Source of the DNA: Zygnema cylindricum
Lineage: Eukaryota > Streptophyta > Zygnematophyceae > Zygnematales > Zygnemataceae
Direction of reading: 5' to 3'
Length of the DNA stretch: 64,000 nt
Assembly (NCBI GenBank): GCA_037447655.1
Contig: JBBHKE010002746.1
Span: 55,598 to 119,597 of the forward strand
Positions 11,390 to 23,200 of the stretch are shown here, in pieces. The notes under the pieces are model-generated. The model was not told the origin of the DNA, did no database searches, and saw nothing but the letters and a program-made list of their open reading frames with translations. A program made the translations under genes and the position numbers. Position 1 is the first letter of the stretch. Each line of letters opens with the position of its first letter.

Positions 11390-11773
11390 GCTATAAATCC
11401 GATATTTGAAATATCGAATATTTAACGGTCAAAGGGTTCAATACATCTCTCTAAGACCAACTAAAATCATAACGATATATTTGTTCAGAGGTCTGTTTCC
11501 GTGCATAATTAGTACTGTAAATCGTACGAAAGATTCTCCTTTCCCCCACAGAGTACGCGCCACGAAGGGGGGGGGGAGCTTTTAAATTTATTTTGTTACC
11601 TGACTTCACTTCGATATATCGTGATCAAAATTTATCGTGATATCGGTCAATACATTGCGTAGGTATCGCGATAATGAGCTCCTCGATATATTGAAAGGAT
11701 ATATCGATAATCGCGTACCCAAAAGTAGGTGTATATCGAATCTCAACAAAGGGCGTTCGATACACAACACTTA
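11390..11773. mobile_element. hAT-like MITE, right part, split by element A
   Basis: Continues the repeat begun at 5156, starting with the duplicated GCTAT. It contains GATATATCG palindromes and ends CGATACACAACAC, the inverted form of the family terminus. Much of it (11400-11600) is divergent, including a G-run near 11570. Confidence 0.55.
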
Positions 11774-11837
11774 TGTTGTGTAAATGGAGCCTCTTTCCGA
11801 TAGTCAACATGTAATTTTTTTGCACTCACCTATAATT

Positions 11838-12797
11838 TGTTGTTCTATGACTACCGGTACAGGTGGAGCTGCACCAGTACAGGTAAAAGTAGACATTACA
11901 TAAACACAAGCTAACCAAGAAACCAATCAAACACTAATGTTTCACTCATTATAAAACCTGATCCACATGTATAAATTACACCAAATTAAGCATAGAATAT
12001 CACCAGCATACACACTCTCAATTCGCAAAATTATAGCACAATTGAACCAGTAAACCATAAGATATGACATCTGCAAGTTTCACAAAAACTGCATTAAAAT
12101 TTGCATTATCTCAAAAATGGTTAACAAAATATTTCCAAGTCCTAAACTTTTATACACTGAGTGTCTATCTACTGATCCTTATCACCAATTAGATTGTGTT
12201 ATTTGAATAGTAGTATTGTACTATAGTACGACAAAGTACCTAATGTACTTCCAAAAAATCTCGTTTGCCACTATCCTAAATCAAGCAGTGTCACACTAAA
12301 TTTAAATTCACTAAACTCCATAAACCGTTTGTTCATGTTTTCTTCATTTGGCGCCGTACACACAATAATGCTGCTTAGTCAGCAGTAGTCAAATAAGTCA
12401 AACTGGTTGTGGTTAATTTTGTACGAATATTTAGAGTGTTTACGGAGTACTTCGTCACCTGTGGTCCACACTTCAAATCGTAACCGTTAGTTCAGTTCAA
12501 ATCCTCGTCCTGTATTTGTTCTTCACACTTGTTTTCCCAGATGTCCAGTATTCCTTTTTTATCCGTCCGATGCACCGGTTTGACTTCGTTCGATGTGTGA
12601 CACGTGTCAAGATTCATTCTGTCTTTTCTGTATTGTCCCTCATACTGACGCGTGTCTATCATAACGTACACTACACTCTAGAGTTAGTCATCCACTGTCA
12701 CACTATACAATGTAAGTATTACAACTTCAAAGACCCAAAAATATTCTAAGTTGTAACCCTCCCCTCACAGCGTTAGGATAAAGCTTTGAAACCAACA
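11838..12797 (-). repeat. Element C 3' LTR
   Basis: About 960 bp, matching 17110-18065 closely from about 11900 on, including a long near-identical block at 12300-12740. On the minus strand it follows the polypurine-like stretch TTTAGGGGAG and begins TGTTGG. Confidence 0.88.
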
Positions 12798-12957
12798 CTC
12801 CCCTAAAGGTTTAGACTCAGATATTCACTCAGACCAATAGCTTTAATATTCTTAGTTATAACCCTCCCCTCACAGCCTTATCTACTGAGGATAAAGCTTT
12901 GAAACCAACACTCCCGTAAAGGTTTAGACATCAGCTATTCACTCAGACCAATAGCTT
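12741..12957. repeat. 105-bp tandem duplication at the element C LTR/internal boundary
   Basis: The segment starting ATATTCTAAG at 12741 recurs from 12846 as ATATTCTTAG. It spans the LTR end (AACCCTCCCCTCAC..CCAACA), the polypurine tract and the first internal bases. As a result there are two LTR-end/polypurine junctions in tandem. Confidence 0.85.
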
Positions 12958-13435
12958 GTCTACAGAACTGTAATTTAGGTGCAGACAAAGCTTTAGTAAG
13001 CATGTCTGCAACCATGTTTTCATCAGGCAAATAACACAGTTTTATGACTTTAGTAAACACCTTCTCTCTGACAAAATGAAGTCTGATAAAAACTCTTGAA
13101 GTGGTGGCTGGGATTGGAGGCGATTGCAATTGCTACCTGGTTGTCACACCTGATCACCTGAGGACCGTTCGAGTGTATCCCATTTCCAAAAAAAGTGCCT
13201 TCACCCATAGGAGTTCCTTGAGGGCAAAGCTTACTGTCATATATTCCGATTCTATTGTTGACTAAGCTGTGACATTTTGACGTTTGCTACTCCCGCAACA
13301 AGTTCCATTTCCAAGCTGCAAAACAAAACCTGTAGTAGAATTTTTGCTAGGCATGTCACCATAGCTAGCATCGCTCCAAGTTTGTTGTTTTACTTCTCCT
13401 CCTCCAAGAACAAGCTTGAGATTTCGGGTTCCTGC

Positions 13436-13513
13436 CAGGTATCTCAGAACTCTCTTTGCAACCTCCCAGTCTGCCAGGTATCTCAGAACTCTCTTTGCAA
13501 CCTCCCAGTCTGC
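13436..13513. repeat. 39-bp tandem duplication in element C RNase H
   Basis: CAGGTATCTCAGAACTCTC and the following bases occur twice head to tail with period 39. In the minus-strand protein the 13 residues starting DWEVAKRVLRYLA are duplicated in frame. Confidence 0.93.
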
Positions 13514-16500
13514 CTTTTGCGGATTCTGCAGACTTCTACTTAAAGAGCCAACAACAGCTGCAATGTCAGGCCTCGTGTATTTCATGAAATATATGAGGCT
13601 ATCGACTACCTGCCTGTATCGTTTTGATGCCATAAAGTCCTCCTCCCCTAACTGTAGGCTCTCACTAACTAGAACTCCTGAATCTGAGTCATTTCCCTCT
13701 AATCTTTGCGGGGATTCCATAGGAGTTACACTCCCTTTTACTTCCTTCATTTCAAATTTTATAACATGGAACCTATGGCTTCCTTTTGAGTTAACATTAT
13801 CTGTCTCTTATTTCTATCTCTCTCTACTTGTATCTATAATTTATATTTGGCTTCACCAAGATCCTTCATCTCAAATCTAGAGTTTAAGGCTCCCTTAATA
13901 TGATTTATTTCATCCATAGATTTGTTGATAAGCAACAGATCATCTACATACACAACAATATAGAGTATCCCATCATTTCCTTGTAGAACATACACAGATT
14001 GATCTGAACTTAATCTTTTAAAGCCTAGTCCAGTTAGGAACTCATCCAACTTTAAGTTCCATTTTTTAAGGGCTTGTTTCAGCCCATACAAAGATTTTAG
14101 CAGTTTACAGACTAATCTTTCCTTTCCTGTCTCTTCATACATTTCAGGTTGCTTCATATAGATAGTTTTTTTAAACTCTCCATGAAGAAAAGCTGTCTTA
14201 ACATCCATTTGATGAACTTCTATATTTTCAAATGCAGATAGACTTAACATAATTCTGACAGTTGGAAACTTTACCACCAGAGAGAAGGTTTCCTCAAAAT
14301 CAATTCCCTCCTTCTGATTGTAACCCTTTACCGCAAGTCTGGCTTTGTATCTCTCCATTGTTCCATCAAGATTTAACTTAACTTTGAACACCCATTTGCT
14401 GCTAATAGCTTTCCGGTCCGGAGGAAGATAAACTAACTACCACGTTTGAGCCTCCATTATCGATTTCATCTCCTCATTTGCTGCCTCAATCGAGTGAGTT
14501 ATTTCGGTTGATGAGAAGGCCTCCCGAATGGTCTGAGGTTCTTCTAAGTTGAAGAAAATGCAAAATGGGAACGTGATTGCAGATGGCTGCTAGATCTCCG
14601 TCCCCCCGAAAATTCTGTGGCGGAGACCGATGGTTGTCGTGCGTTCCTTGTCTGTCGTGTAATCTGCCGTGGCTGCTCTTGAAGCCTCTCAGCCTGCTTA
14701 TGTTGAGGTTGTACATGATCCTGCTGATCAGAAGAAACATGCTCTGCAATAGGTTGCTGAACCACTGGAAAGTTAGTGGTTTTGAGAGTATCAAAAATGA
14801 CATATTCATGAGATTTCATTTTAGCTTATTTGTCAGGTATTCTAAATAGATCTGTTGAATCTCCTTCATCTTTTATAATAACATATATGGACACCACAAT
14901 CCTGTCCTTTTCTAGAACATATACCATATACCCTTTTGAATAATCATCATATCCCATGAGGATTCTCGGTAACCCTTTTGGCTCCATTTTCCACGTAGAC
15001 TGAGAAGTATTTCAGATAAAGCATTTACTCCCAAACACTATAAAATGACCGACCTGGGGTTTTCTACTTGTACATAGTTCAAAAGGTGTTGTGCTAACTT
15101 ATCTAGACCCAAGTCTATTTTTTGATATACAATGCACAATTTAGGGCCTCAGCCCAGAATTTCATATCTATACTTTTGTCAGCAAGCATAGATCTAGCAC
15201 ACTCTGTAACTGTTCTATTTAACCTCACTGAAACACTATTTTGTTGAGTTGTGTAAGGAACAGTCAGCTGACGACTGATACCTTCATCTAAAAGAAACTT
15301 TGTAAATTCATTTGATCTATACTCGCCTCCATTATCCGATCTGAGTTCCAAAACTGAAGTACCATGTAGCTTTTTCGCCCAAACTTTGTACTGTTTGAAG
15401 TGTGAAATAAAAACTCACTTTTCTCTTTCATGAAATACACTTTAGTATATCTAGAAAAATCATAAGTAAAAGTCACCATGAAGCGGACCCCCCCAGCAGA
15501 TGGTATCTGAGCCGGGCCGAACACATCAGAATGAAAGAGCTGTAAGACCTTCGTTGATATGTGCTCCGATTCTTGTGGAAAAGGCAGCTTGTGAATCTTC
15601 CCCAAAGAGCAGCCATCACATGTTTTAACTAGGTGATCTGTTAAAGTAACACCCTCTATTTTGCTAGATTTTACCATTTTGTTCAAGCTGTCATAATAAA
15701 CATGACCTAGCCTTTTATGACATAACTCATTTTCAGACATTACACTTGAGTAGAGACCATCATTTTCCTTAGAATCTGCCATATCCATACGATACATTTT
15801 GCTTTTATCTCTAGTTCTTCTGATTTCAACTTTTCCTAGCTTGCTTACAACCTGTCTACCCCCCTTAAGGGTTACTTCAAATCTTTTGCTTTCAACTAGA
15901 GACATAGAAAACATATTATTTTTGAAGTCTGAAACATACAAGACATTGTGTAAAGTTCTTTTAACAGACTTGCCTCCCATATCTACCAGCAATGAAACAT
16001 CGCCCAAAGCAAAAGTCTGGACACTCATTCCAAAAGCATAGTATATATTCTTTGCAGGTGTATTCTAGAGAGTAGTAAAAAGGCCTTTGTTCCAACACAT
16101 GTGAGCCGAGGCTCCCGTATCCATGATCCCCCCGACGTCCTTTGACCCTTCCATCGCCGCCGCCATTGCAAATATCTCCGATGTATCCTGCTCATCGAAA
16201 CCAGAGGACTCATCTTCCTGAGTTATAGATGAAGAAAACAATGAGGTGTTTTTTCTGAACGATTACATGAAAATCCTTGATTAAACTGACTTTGCCGCCA
16301 CCCTAGCCTATATAAACTAGTTTCATTTGCCTTTTTTAGCTTATGAGAGTATCGATATCCATGACCTTTCTCTGAACAGTAAAAAAATGTAGTAAAGACT
16401 GCCTATTTTGCCCTTGATTAAACAAATTAAACTGTCTTGGATTCTTATGACCTTGATTTTTCAGCTGATTAAACTGATTCTTTGACTAATTAAACTGTCC

Positions 16501-17044
16501 TCTTCTATCAAAATTTGTGTTAAAAGCCTCTACTTTCTTTTCACCATTTAGCATTTTTGAGGTAGACTCTTCTTCCAAAATAATATTGATAGCTAACTGA
16601 AGTGTCCAGGTAGACTTATCATGCTTTTTCAATTCAGTAGATGCATCTTTCATACTGCCAGGAAGACCTCTAATGATTAAAACAGCTTGCTGAAAATCTG
16701 GGAAAGAGCCACCATCACACGCATAAGAATCAATAAGAGTTCGAAAGTTAACAGTATATTCCGCCATCGTTCCCCCGAGTATTTGTAATCCCAGATTTTT
16801 CCTGCCAACAAAAGCTCCTATTGAACATTCGCCCTCTCATCAGACGATTTGAGGGAAGTCTAAATATCAATCTCCTTCTTCATTTTGATTCAAGAGATAA
16901 CCATGTTTTCCAAAAGGCAAAGATTCAGAGCGATCCGAGCTGACGAATTTTTCTTTGCCCATGATGGATCAACTTCATCAAGAGATCCAACTATCACTTC
17001 TAACAAACCTACAGTTTCAAAATATGACTCAACCATATCCGCCC

Positions 17045-17086
17045 TGTAAGCATACTTCTGCCCATTGTAAGCATACTTCTGCCCAT
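17045..17086. repeat. 21-bp tandem duplication in element C gag
   Basis: TGTAAGCATACTTCTGCCCA plus one base is repeated once exactly, an in-frame duplication of seven gag residues (NGQKYAY region). Confidence 0.93.
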
Positions 17087-17109
17087 TAAAGACTGGTATT
17101 CTAGAGACA

Positions 17110-18065
17110 TGTCTATGATACCTACAGGTGGAGTGCTGTAGAGGTAGAAGTAGACATAAGTTACACAGAAGCTACCAACAAACCAATCAAACACTGATGT
17201 TTCACTCACTATAAAATCTGATCCACGAGTACAAATTACACCAAATTCAGCATAGAATATCACCAGCATACACACTGTCAATTCCCAAAATTAAAGCACA
17301 ATTGAACCAGTAAACCATAAGATATGACATCTGCAAGTTTCACAAAAACTGCACTCAGATTTGCATTATCTCAAAACTAGTTTTTAAAATATTTCTAAGT
17401 CCTAAACTTTTATACACTGAGTGTCTATCTACTGATCCTTTTGACCAATCAGATTGAAGTATCTGAATAGTCGTACTATACTATAGTACGACAGAGTACC
17501 TAATGTACTTCCAAAAAATCCCGTTTGCCACTAACCTAAATCAAGCAGTGTCACACTAAATTTAAATTCACTAAACTCCATAAACCGTTTGTTCATGTTT
17601 TCTTCATTTGGCGCCGTACACACAATAATGCTGCTTAGTCAGCAGTAGTCAAATAAGTCAAACTGGTTGTGGTTAATTTTGTACGAATATTTAGAGTGTT
17701 TACGGAGTACTTCGTCACCTGTGGTCCACACTTCAAATCGTAACCGTTAGTTCAGTTCAAATCCTCGTCCTGTATTTGTTCTTCACACTTGTTTTCCCAG
17801 ATGTCCAGTATTCCTTTTTTATCCGTCCGATGCACCGGTTTGACTTCGTTCGATGTGTGACACGTGTCAAGATTCATTCTGTCTTTTCTGTATTGTCCCT
17901 CATACTGACGCGTGTCTATCATAGCGTACACTACACTCTAGAGTTACTCATCCACTGTCACACTATACAAGGTAAGTATTACCACTTCAAAGACCCAAAA
18001 ATATTCTAAGTTATAACCCTCCCCTCACAACCTTATCTTTTGAGGATAAAGCTTTGAATCCAACA
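17110..18065 (-). repeat. Element C 5' LTR
   Basis: About 956 bp. On the minus strand it begins TGTTGGATTCAAAG at 18065. Its internal-side end near 17110 has diverged from the other LTR (TATCATAGACA against GTCATAGAACAACA). I cannot assign a primer-binding site confidently, although GGTATCATAGAC nearby resembles the common initiator-Met 3' type. Confidence 0.85.
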
Positions 18066-19079
18066 TAATTTACATATTGTATGTGGTATATCGGTCACGC
18101 AATCATCGCAAATAATTACCGATATATTGGAATTGATAATTGGGCATATAATTATCGCGATAATTGCGAAAAAAAAACCCGAAGCCCTCTCTCCCTTGTC
18201 GTGACAACAAATTTTGTGCTTCATTATCGTATGCACTTACGTACTGTGGTAAAGGTGGGCATTGTGTCGAGTTATAGAAGGGAAGCTTGATAACCAAGCT
18301 TGGCACTCGCAAAGGACATAGGAAGGCAAATGACTTGGTCGTGGTGATTTTGTTACCACGACTCGCAATCACCTTACAAATAAGTGTTACAGCGAGCTGT
18401 GGTCTCACGAGCATCGTTCGCTTTTATGAGTGGAAAAAGTGTTATCTACAATAAAACCATGAGTAATGGTTGTAGGTCCGCATCATTAGTTTTATCGTTA
18501 ACGAATAAAGCTGAGGTATTAACATAAGGTCGGCGAGAAGGGTATTGAGATGGTGACATCGAATATCATTAAGGTGTCCATCGATTTGTTAATCACACGA
18601 AGTCAGTTTTAAACGTTTGGGAGCTAGAGAAGGTTTCCCACTACTAAGCATCAAATTACTTACATGGGGCCGGGGACATACTTTTCAATGTATCTTCAAA
18701 CCTGTGGCTGCACAATATAACTTTTTTCATCCGAGGCAAGGGACCTTTGTGGACTCGTACTTTGCGTTGGAGTGCATAAAGGCTTTAAAGCAAACTCGAC
18801 CATGGGGAAATGGGTTGGTTATGAACATTTTGTTGTATAGTTTTAAGGATGCTAGGTTGTAAACTAATCAGTCGAGGATCCGAGGGGTCGTTACGACGAA
18901 CGTTTTGATAGATCAATGGTGAATTTTCGAGGTTGTTCCTTGAGATGGGAGGGTGATTACATGCATGACGTAAAGGTGAATAACATTACAAGACTATTAA
19001 AAATGCTTTCAGTTTGTTTATTCATATATAACATAGACAAATGATGTAACATTTGTCGCACAGTTGATTCTACCGCTAT
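18066..19079. other. No gene recognised; partly hAT-like repeat
   Basis: 18070-18175 carries ATCGCGATAA/ATATATTGG words of the hAT-like family. 18180-18960 contains no recognised domain. An 81-codon frame at 18617-18862 has no match I recognise. Confidence 0.35.
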
Positions 19080-19510
19080 TGTTGTGTATCGCAAGGTTTT
19101 GCCAATAATCGATATGTACCTGTTTTTGGCTGGCCGATAATTGATATATTGCCATGATATATCGACATCGGTGTTATTATCGATGGGTTTTATCGGTTTT
19201 CTTATCGCAATAACACCGTTACCGATAATTATACCGTTTGTATCGTACAATTATACGGTTTATCCCGTCGTACTAAACCGTTGTTATTGCGTAACACATA
19301 GTACATGTGGCATTCCACACTCTATATAGTGAAAAACATAATACAGTATAATATAAAGTACAATTATATAGCGTACTATACTTTTTCCATTTATCGCCGA
19401 TAAGGAATTTGTTGGTCTCGGAGCGATATATCGAGACTTGGGCGTTCGATAACCAATAACTATCGATATCGGTTTTTAAGTGATAAACTGCTTGCCGATA
19501 CACAACACTA
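19080..19510. mobile_element. hAT-like MITE
   Basis: Left end TGTTGTGTATCGCAAGG and right end CCGATACACAACACTA are degenerate inverted repeats of the family at 53170-53947. The interior has CGATATATCG and TTATCGG words and a block (19300-19400) also seen in the other copies. A recognisable target duplication is absent. Confidence 0.6.
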
Positions 19511-19518
19511 GACTACGA

Positions 19519-19972
19519 CAGAGGTCGCAAACGGTTAACCGAAACCGCAACCGACCGCCCGCGCCGGATCCAAAACGGATTCGGTTGCCAAATTTGGGGG
19601 GCCGGGCGGATTCTGGCGGTTGATTCACAGAAAAAAAAAATCGGCTACGGTCGGGTAAGCAAAAAACGAAAAAATATTGAAGGTTTTGTACTGTCCATAC
19701 TATCCAACATTTTTGTACTTTCTATCGTTGGTATCGTGGGAAGGCGTGAGGGAGATGTACCACTATTTTTGTACTTGTTCGGGTACGAGCGGGTACGGTT
19801 AGTCGCGAGAAATCGAGTTTCGGTTAACTTGTATTTTCGTAAACGCGTTTCGGGTAACGGTTAACAATTTTGGAGCGTGACATAACCCGGTCGGTCGTCG
19901 GGTACTCAGATTTTGAAAAACAAAAAATCGGTCGGCTTCGGTTATCTAAAATTTTGACTTTTGCGACCTCTG
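19519..19972. mobile_element. hAT-like element with CAGAGGTCGCAAA ends
   Basis: Inverted ends CAGAGGTCGCAAA and TTTGCGACCTCTG bound a 454-bp non-coding body rich in CGGTTA/TAACCG and GGTCGG words. Flanking octamers GACTACGA (19511-19518) and GACTACGG (19973-19980) match at 7 of 8, the 8-bp duplication typical of hAT insertions. It landed immediately next to the previous hAT-like repeat. Confidence 0.82.
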
Positions 19973-20197
19973 GACTACGGCAACCTTCGAAGCTTTAAAT
20001 GCCGACGTGGCACACAATTTTACGCGCTACAGTTGGTGTACGAGTTTACAGGACAGGACAGTACAGTAGTTGGCTGTTACAGTAATATATTTTCATTTTT
20101 CAAGAGTGAGAACTGAGAACCCTATCATATTGTTGGTAAAAAGGCAATAGTCCCTGTAAAGTATATTCCGACGTTTAAACGTTGAAGTGCTTTCACG

Positions 20198-20227
20198 ATG
20201 GCAGATGTTATACAGTCGCACGTGTGA
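20198..20227 (+). promoter_or_regulatory. Possible upstream ORF (9 codons) before ORC5
   Basis: ATGGCAGATG opens a nine-codon frame (MADVIQSHV) that ends in TGA at 20225-20227, two bases before the ORC5 ATG at 20230. Both ATGs have A at -3 and G at +4. If the 5' leader includes it, ORC5 translation would need leaky scanning or reinitiation. Whether the transcript starts upstream of 20198 is not known. Confidence 0.4.
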
Positions 20228-20229
20228 AG

Positions 20230-23200
20230 ATGGACGCCGGTCTTACGTCGGCGAAGGAGCCGCGTCTGCTGCTGGAGGAGGCGTTTCCTAGACGCGCGCG
20301 TCAGGTCAGCGTCCACACGTGCGAACTTGAGTATAGCGAAGAATAGCTTGCAAGCATCTGTAGCTCTCCGAATTAGGTCAAAGGGAAAAGTCTGGGGAAA
20401 GTAGCATTTTGTTTCATTAATGTATGTAACACGAATGTCTTCTAGGAAGGGATGATTTTTTAGGTCAGTTACAGCTGTTAGGATGAATCAGCTGTAAAAG
20501 AAATGTTGCTGATTTCAATTCCAGGTTTGTAGCCCGTTTGTTCAAAGTCTGCCAATTTTTGTTACTTTTTTGTGTTTCCGCTGTTTTTGTCTTTGCCTTT
20601 TCTTCCTCACTGTAACGAGTTACCTGAAAGTTTTGCTAAGACGTTTCTTCCGAACCTCCTTCAGATTTCACTCTCACCATTGTTGCATAGCAGTTCTTTG
20701 TTTCTCTCCCTTTCCGCTCCCCTATCTTAGTCCCTTCACAATGACTTCCATTCATTTTTCCCTATTTCTCCATTCCCCTCTTCCTCCCCGTCACCCTCTC
20801 CCTCTCCCTCACACCCTTCTCCTCCTCCTTTCCTTCGCTCTCCGTTTCCTTCTCTCTTTTTCTACTGCAGATTGATGATCTTCTGAATCTTCTGGGGGGT
20901 CCGTTCGACCCTCTCCCTCCCGTGCTTGTCTATGGAGGAACAGGTTTGTGTCTTCAAAATTTCCAATTTTTATTTTTCACTTACATTTACACAGACTGTA
21001 CGTTTCTCAACTGTATATGCTACTACACCGCCCGTTGCTATTAGTTTTAGACATATTTTCGGGCACTCGAACGACTTAAAACTTTTTTGTCAACCGATGT
21101 TTTTTTTGTTTGAGGAGAATCGAAAAGTAACCTTTTGATCACTATCTCAAAATTGAAACCGGAGATTTTGTAATGAGAAACTGTACTTTGACTTCCCAAA
21201 GAGTATCTAACACTAACAGCAAATGGCAGTGAATATGTGTACTCATTTAATTTTCCTTGGGGCGTTTCAAGTGTTGGATTAGTCTTGCAACACCGGTATT
21301 GTTTTCTACAACCAACTGTCAGAAAAATTTAAATTATCTTCACTTTTCCATCTGAGCCGAGCATTAATATGTTGTCATATTCAGCATGGATTTATGTTAC
21401 ATGTGAATCAAACACATTCGTAATCACACATGATGTAGACTTCAAGTTAATTTGGATTCGAATGAAATGTGATTTTGATGTAAGTTCAAATTTAGTGCGG
21501 ATTCAAATTTGGATTCCCATAGGTTCAAATTACGAATCCAGGTTTGGTTCTTGATAGCATTCTAGCTTTGGTTCACACTGTTCTCCAGGAGGTTCCCAGG
21601 AAAGTAAAATGTGTTTTTAAATCAACTTTTTTTCACGCACACTTGTTTGGTTTCCATTTGGAGATCACGAATCGGAAGGTAAGAACCTCACCTTTCCATC
21701 TAAACCGTCAGCTGTGCACAGGGAAGAGATGATTTTATGGCGAAAAAAGATTAACTCTTATTACAATACACGGTATACTTGACCATAAAACTTCTGTGGA
21801 TAAAAGAAACGCACTGATTATAAGATTTCATCCTAGGAAGCTTACATGCATACGTCAAAATTAGTCTTATCACAGGAAATGTTCTTCCTTTCGATTTAAC
21901 CCCAATCTCCCATGAAATTGGAAACCTTTACTGTGCAAATTCAATGTGGTCCATAACAATTTACAAACAAGAAAAGACAACAAAACAAACAAAACAAACA
22001 AAAAAAACAAACAAATTATTGTGAATGATTATCTTTCACATCTACCTTTCGTGTGTGCGTCTCTTTATTTTCTCTTTTTTTTCGTGTATTTTAATTTTAA
22101 GTCTATTTTATTTTCCGTTTTATTTTTTTCCAGGTGTGGGTAAGAGCAAGCTGGTACGGGCGGCCTTGGAGGCGCTAGAGAGGCCGTATGCGATCACCAG
22201 CTGGCGATGTCACGTCACTCTGCGAGAGGGAATGGAGGCTGTTGTCAACCAGGTGGGAGGGTAAGGCAGTTGGGAAGGGAAGGGAAGAAACGGGAGCGAG
22301 GGAGGGGAGAAAGTTGGGGAAGGGGGCCGCGAGAGTGGGTGGAGGCTGTCGTCAACCAGGTGGGAGGGTACGGCAGTTGGGAAGGGAAGGAAAGGGAGGG
22401 GTAGGAGGGGAGAAAGAGGGGGCAGGGACCACGAAAAGGAATGGAGGCCGTCATCAACCAGGTGGAAGGGGGAGGAGTTGAAGGGGAGGGAAGGGAGACG
22501 GCGGTGGAGGAAGGGAGGGGAAGGAACCCATCATCTCTGTCTTCGTGGTTTTTCAGGTTTCTATGTTTGTGGAATTTTGTGCACATGTCCCTCCAAAACT
22601 CAAAAATAAAAAAGGCTGTGTATTGATGGAAGTTTGTTCGTCATTTGTTTTCTTTATTTTTTGTTTTTTTTTGAAGCCAGCTTGTAGGCCATGTTCGCTC
22701 GTCTTCCAACAACTACAGCAGCTATAGACAAATCAGAAAACTTTCCGATTTGACTAACGTCATTCCCGAGGCTCTTTCGAAAGCCGTGGATCTACACAAT
22801 GGCCGAACAAATGGGAAGGCAGGTGAATCACACTCGGCACCATTATTAGCTCTTATCTTCTACAGACTATCCATCAAATTATGTGTATTCAAATTTTTGT
22901 ATCACACCGGGGGGCATAATTAGTGTGGGTTCCAAATTTTGTAACATCTTAGGCACCATCACTTATATGGTTTCCGAAATTTATTTCACACTGGACATCC
23001 TTATTAGTGTTGATTCCAAATTTTGTGTCACATTGGACACCGTTTTTAACGTGGATTCCTCACTGGGCACCATTTTTAGTGTGGATTCTACACTGTTTGT
23101 CGGAAAAGAGTGAGGATTGACCTCATTGCTTTATGTATTGGAAGTAGCAAAGCTTCTAGACGAAGAAAACAGAAGTAAAGCATCACAGAGAATCTACCAT

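Larger units (their letters stand above)
12935..17095 (-). pseudogene. Broken gag-pol polyprotein of element C
   Basis: Minus-strand pieces: gag 17095-16480 (a copia gag N-terminus with FNGQKYAY, then a region ending FDRRGQF); a degenerate zinc-knuckle area with CSEKGHGYRYSH near 16390; protease/GAG-pre-integrase and integrase 16030-15115 (HKRLGHVYY, FHSDVFGPA, RSDNGGEY); reverse transcriptase 14391-13834 with an intact YVDD; RNase H 13750-12935 (DASYGDMP, then VREKVFTKVIKL). Frameshifts and stops separate every domain. Two in-coding tandem duplications are visible: 21 bp at 17045-17086 in gag and 39 bp at 13436-13513 in RNase H. Confidence 0.88.
11838..18065 (-). mobile_element. Complete Ty1/copia retrotransposon, element C
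   Basis: LTRs at 11838-12797 (3' on the minus strand) and 17110-18065 (5'). The minus-strand LTR starts TGTTGG and its distal end reads CAACA, giving TG..CA ends. A 5-bp target duplication TAATT lies at 11833-11837 and 18066-18070. The coding region between them runs on the minus strand in copia order. Its protein sequences differ clearly from elements A, B and D, so it is a separate lineage. The LTRs differ at many positions, so it is older than A. Confidence 0.9.

Noticed and set aside
18617-18862. 81-codon frame containing a TWGRGH..FKPVAAQ stretch
   Set aside because: No family recognised and no supporting splice or flanking homology.
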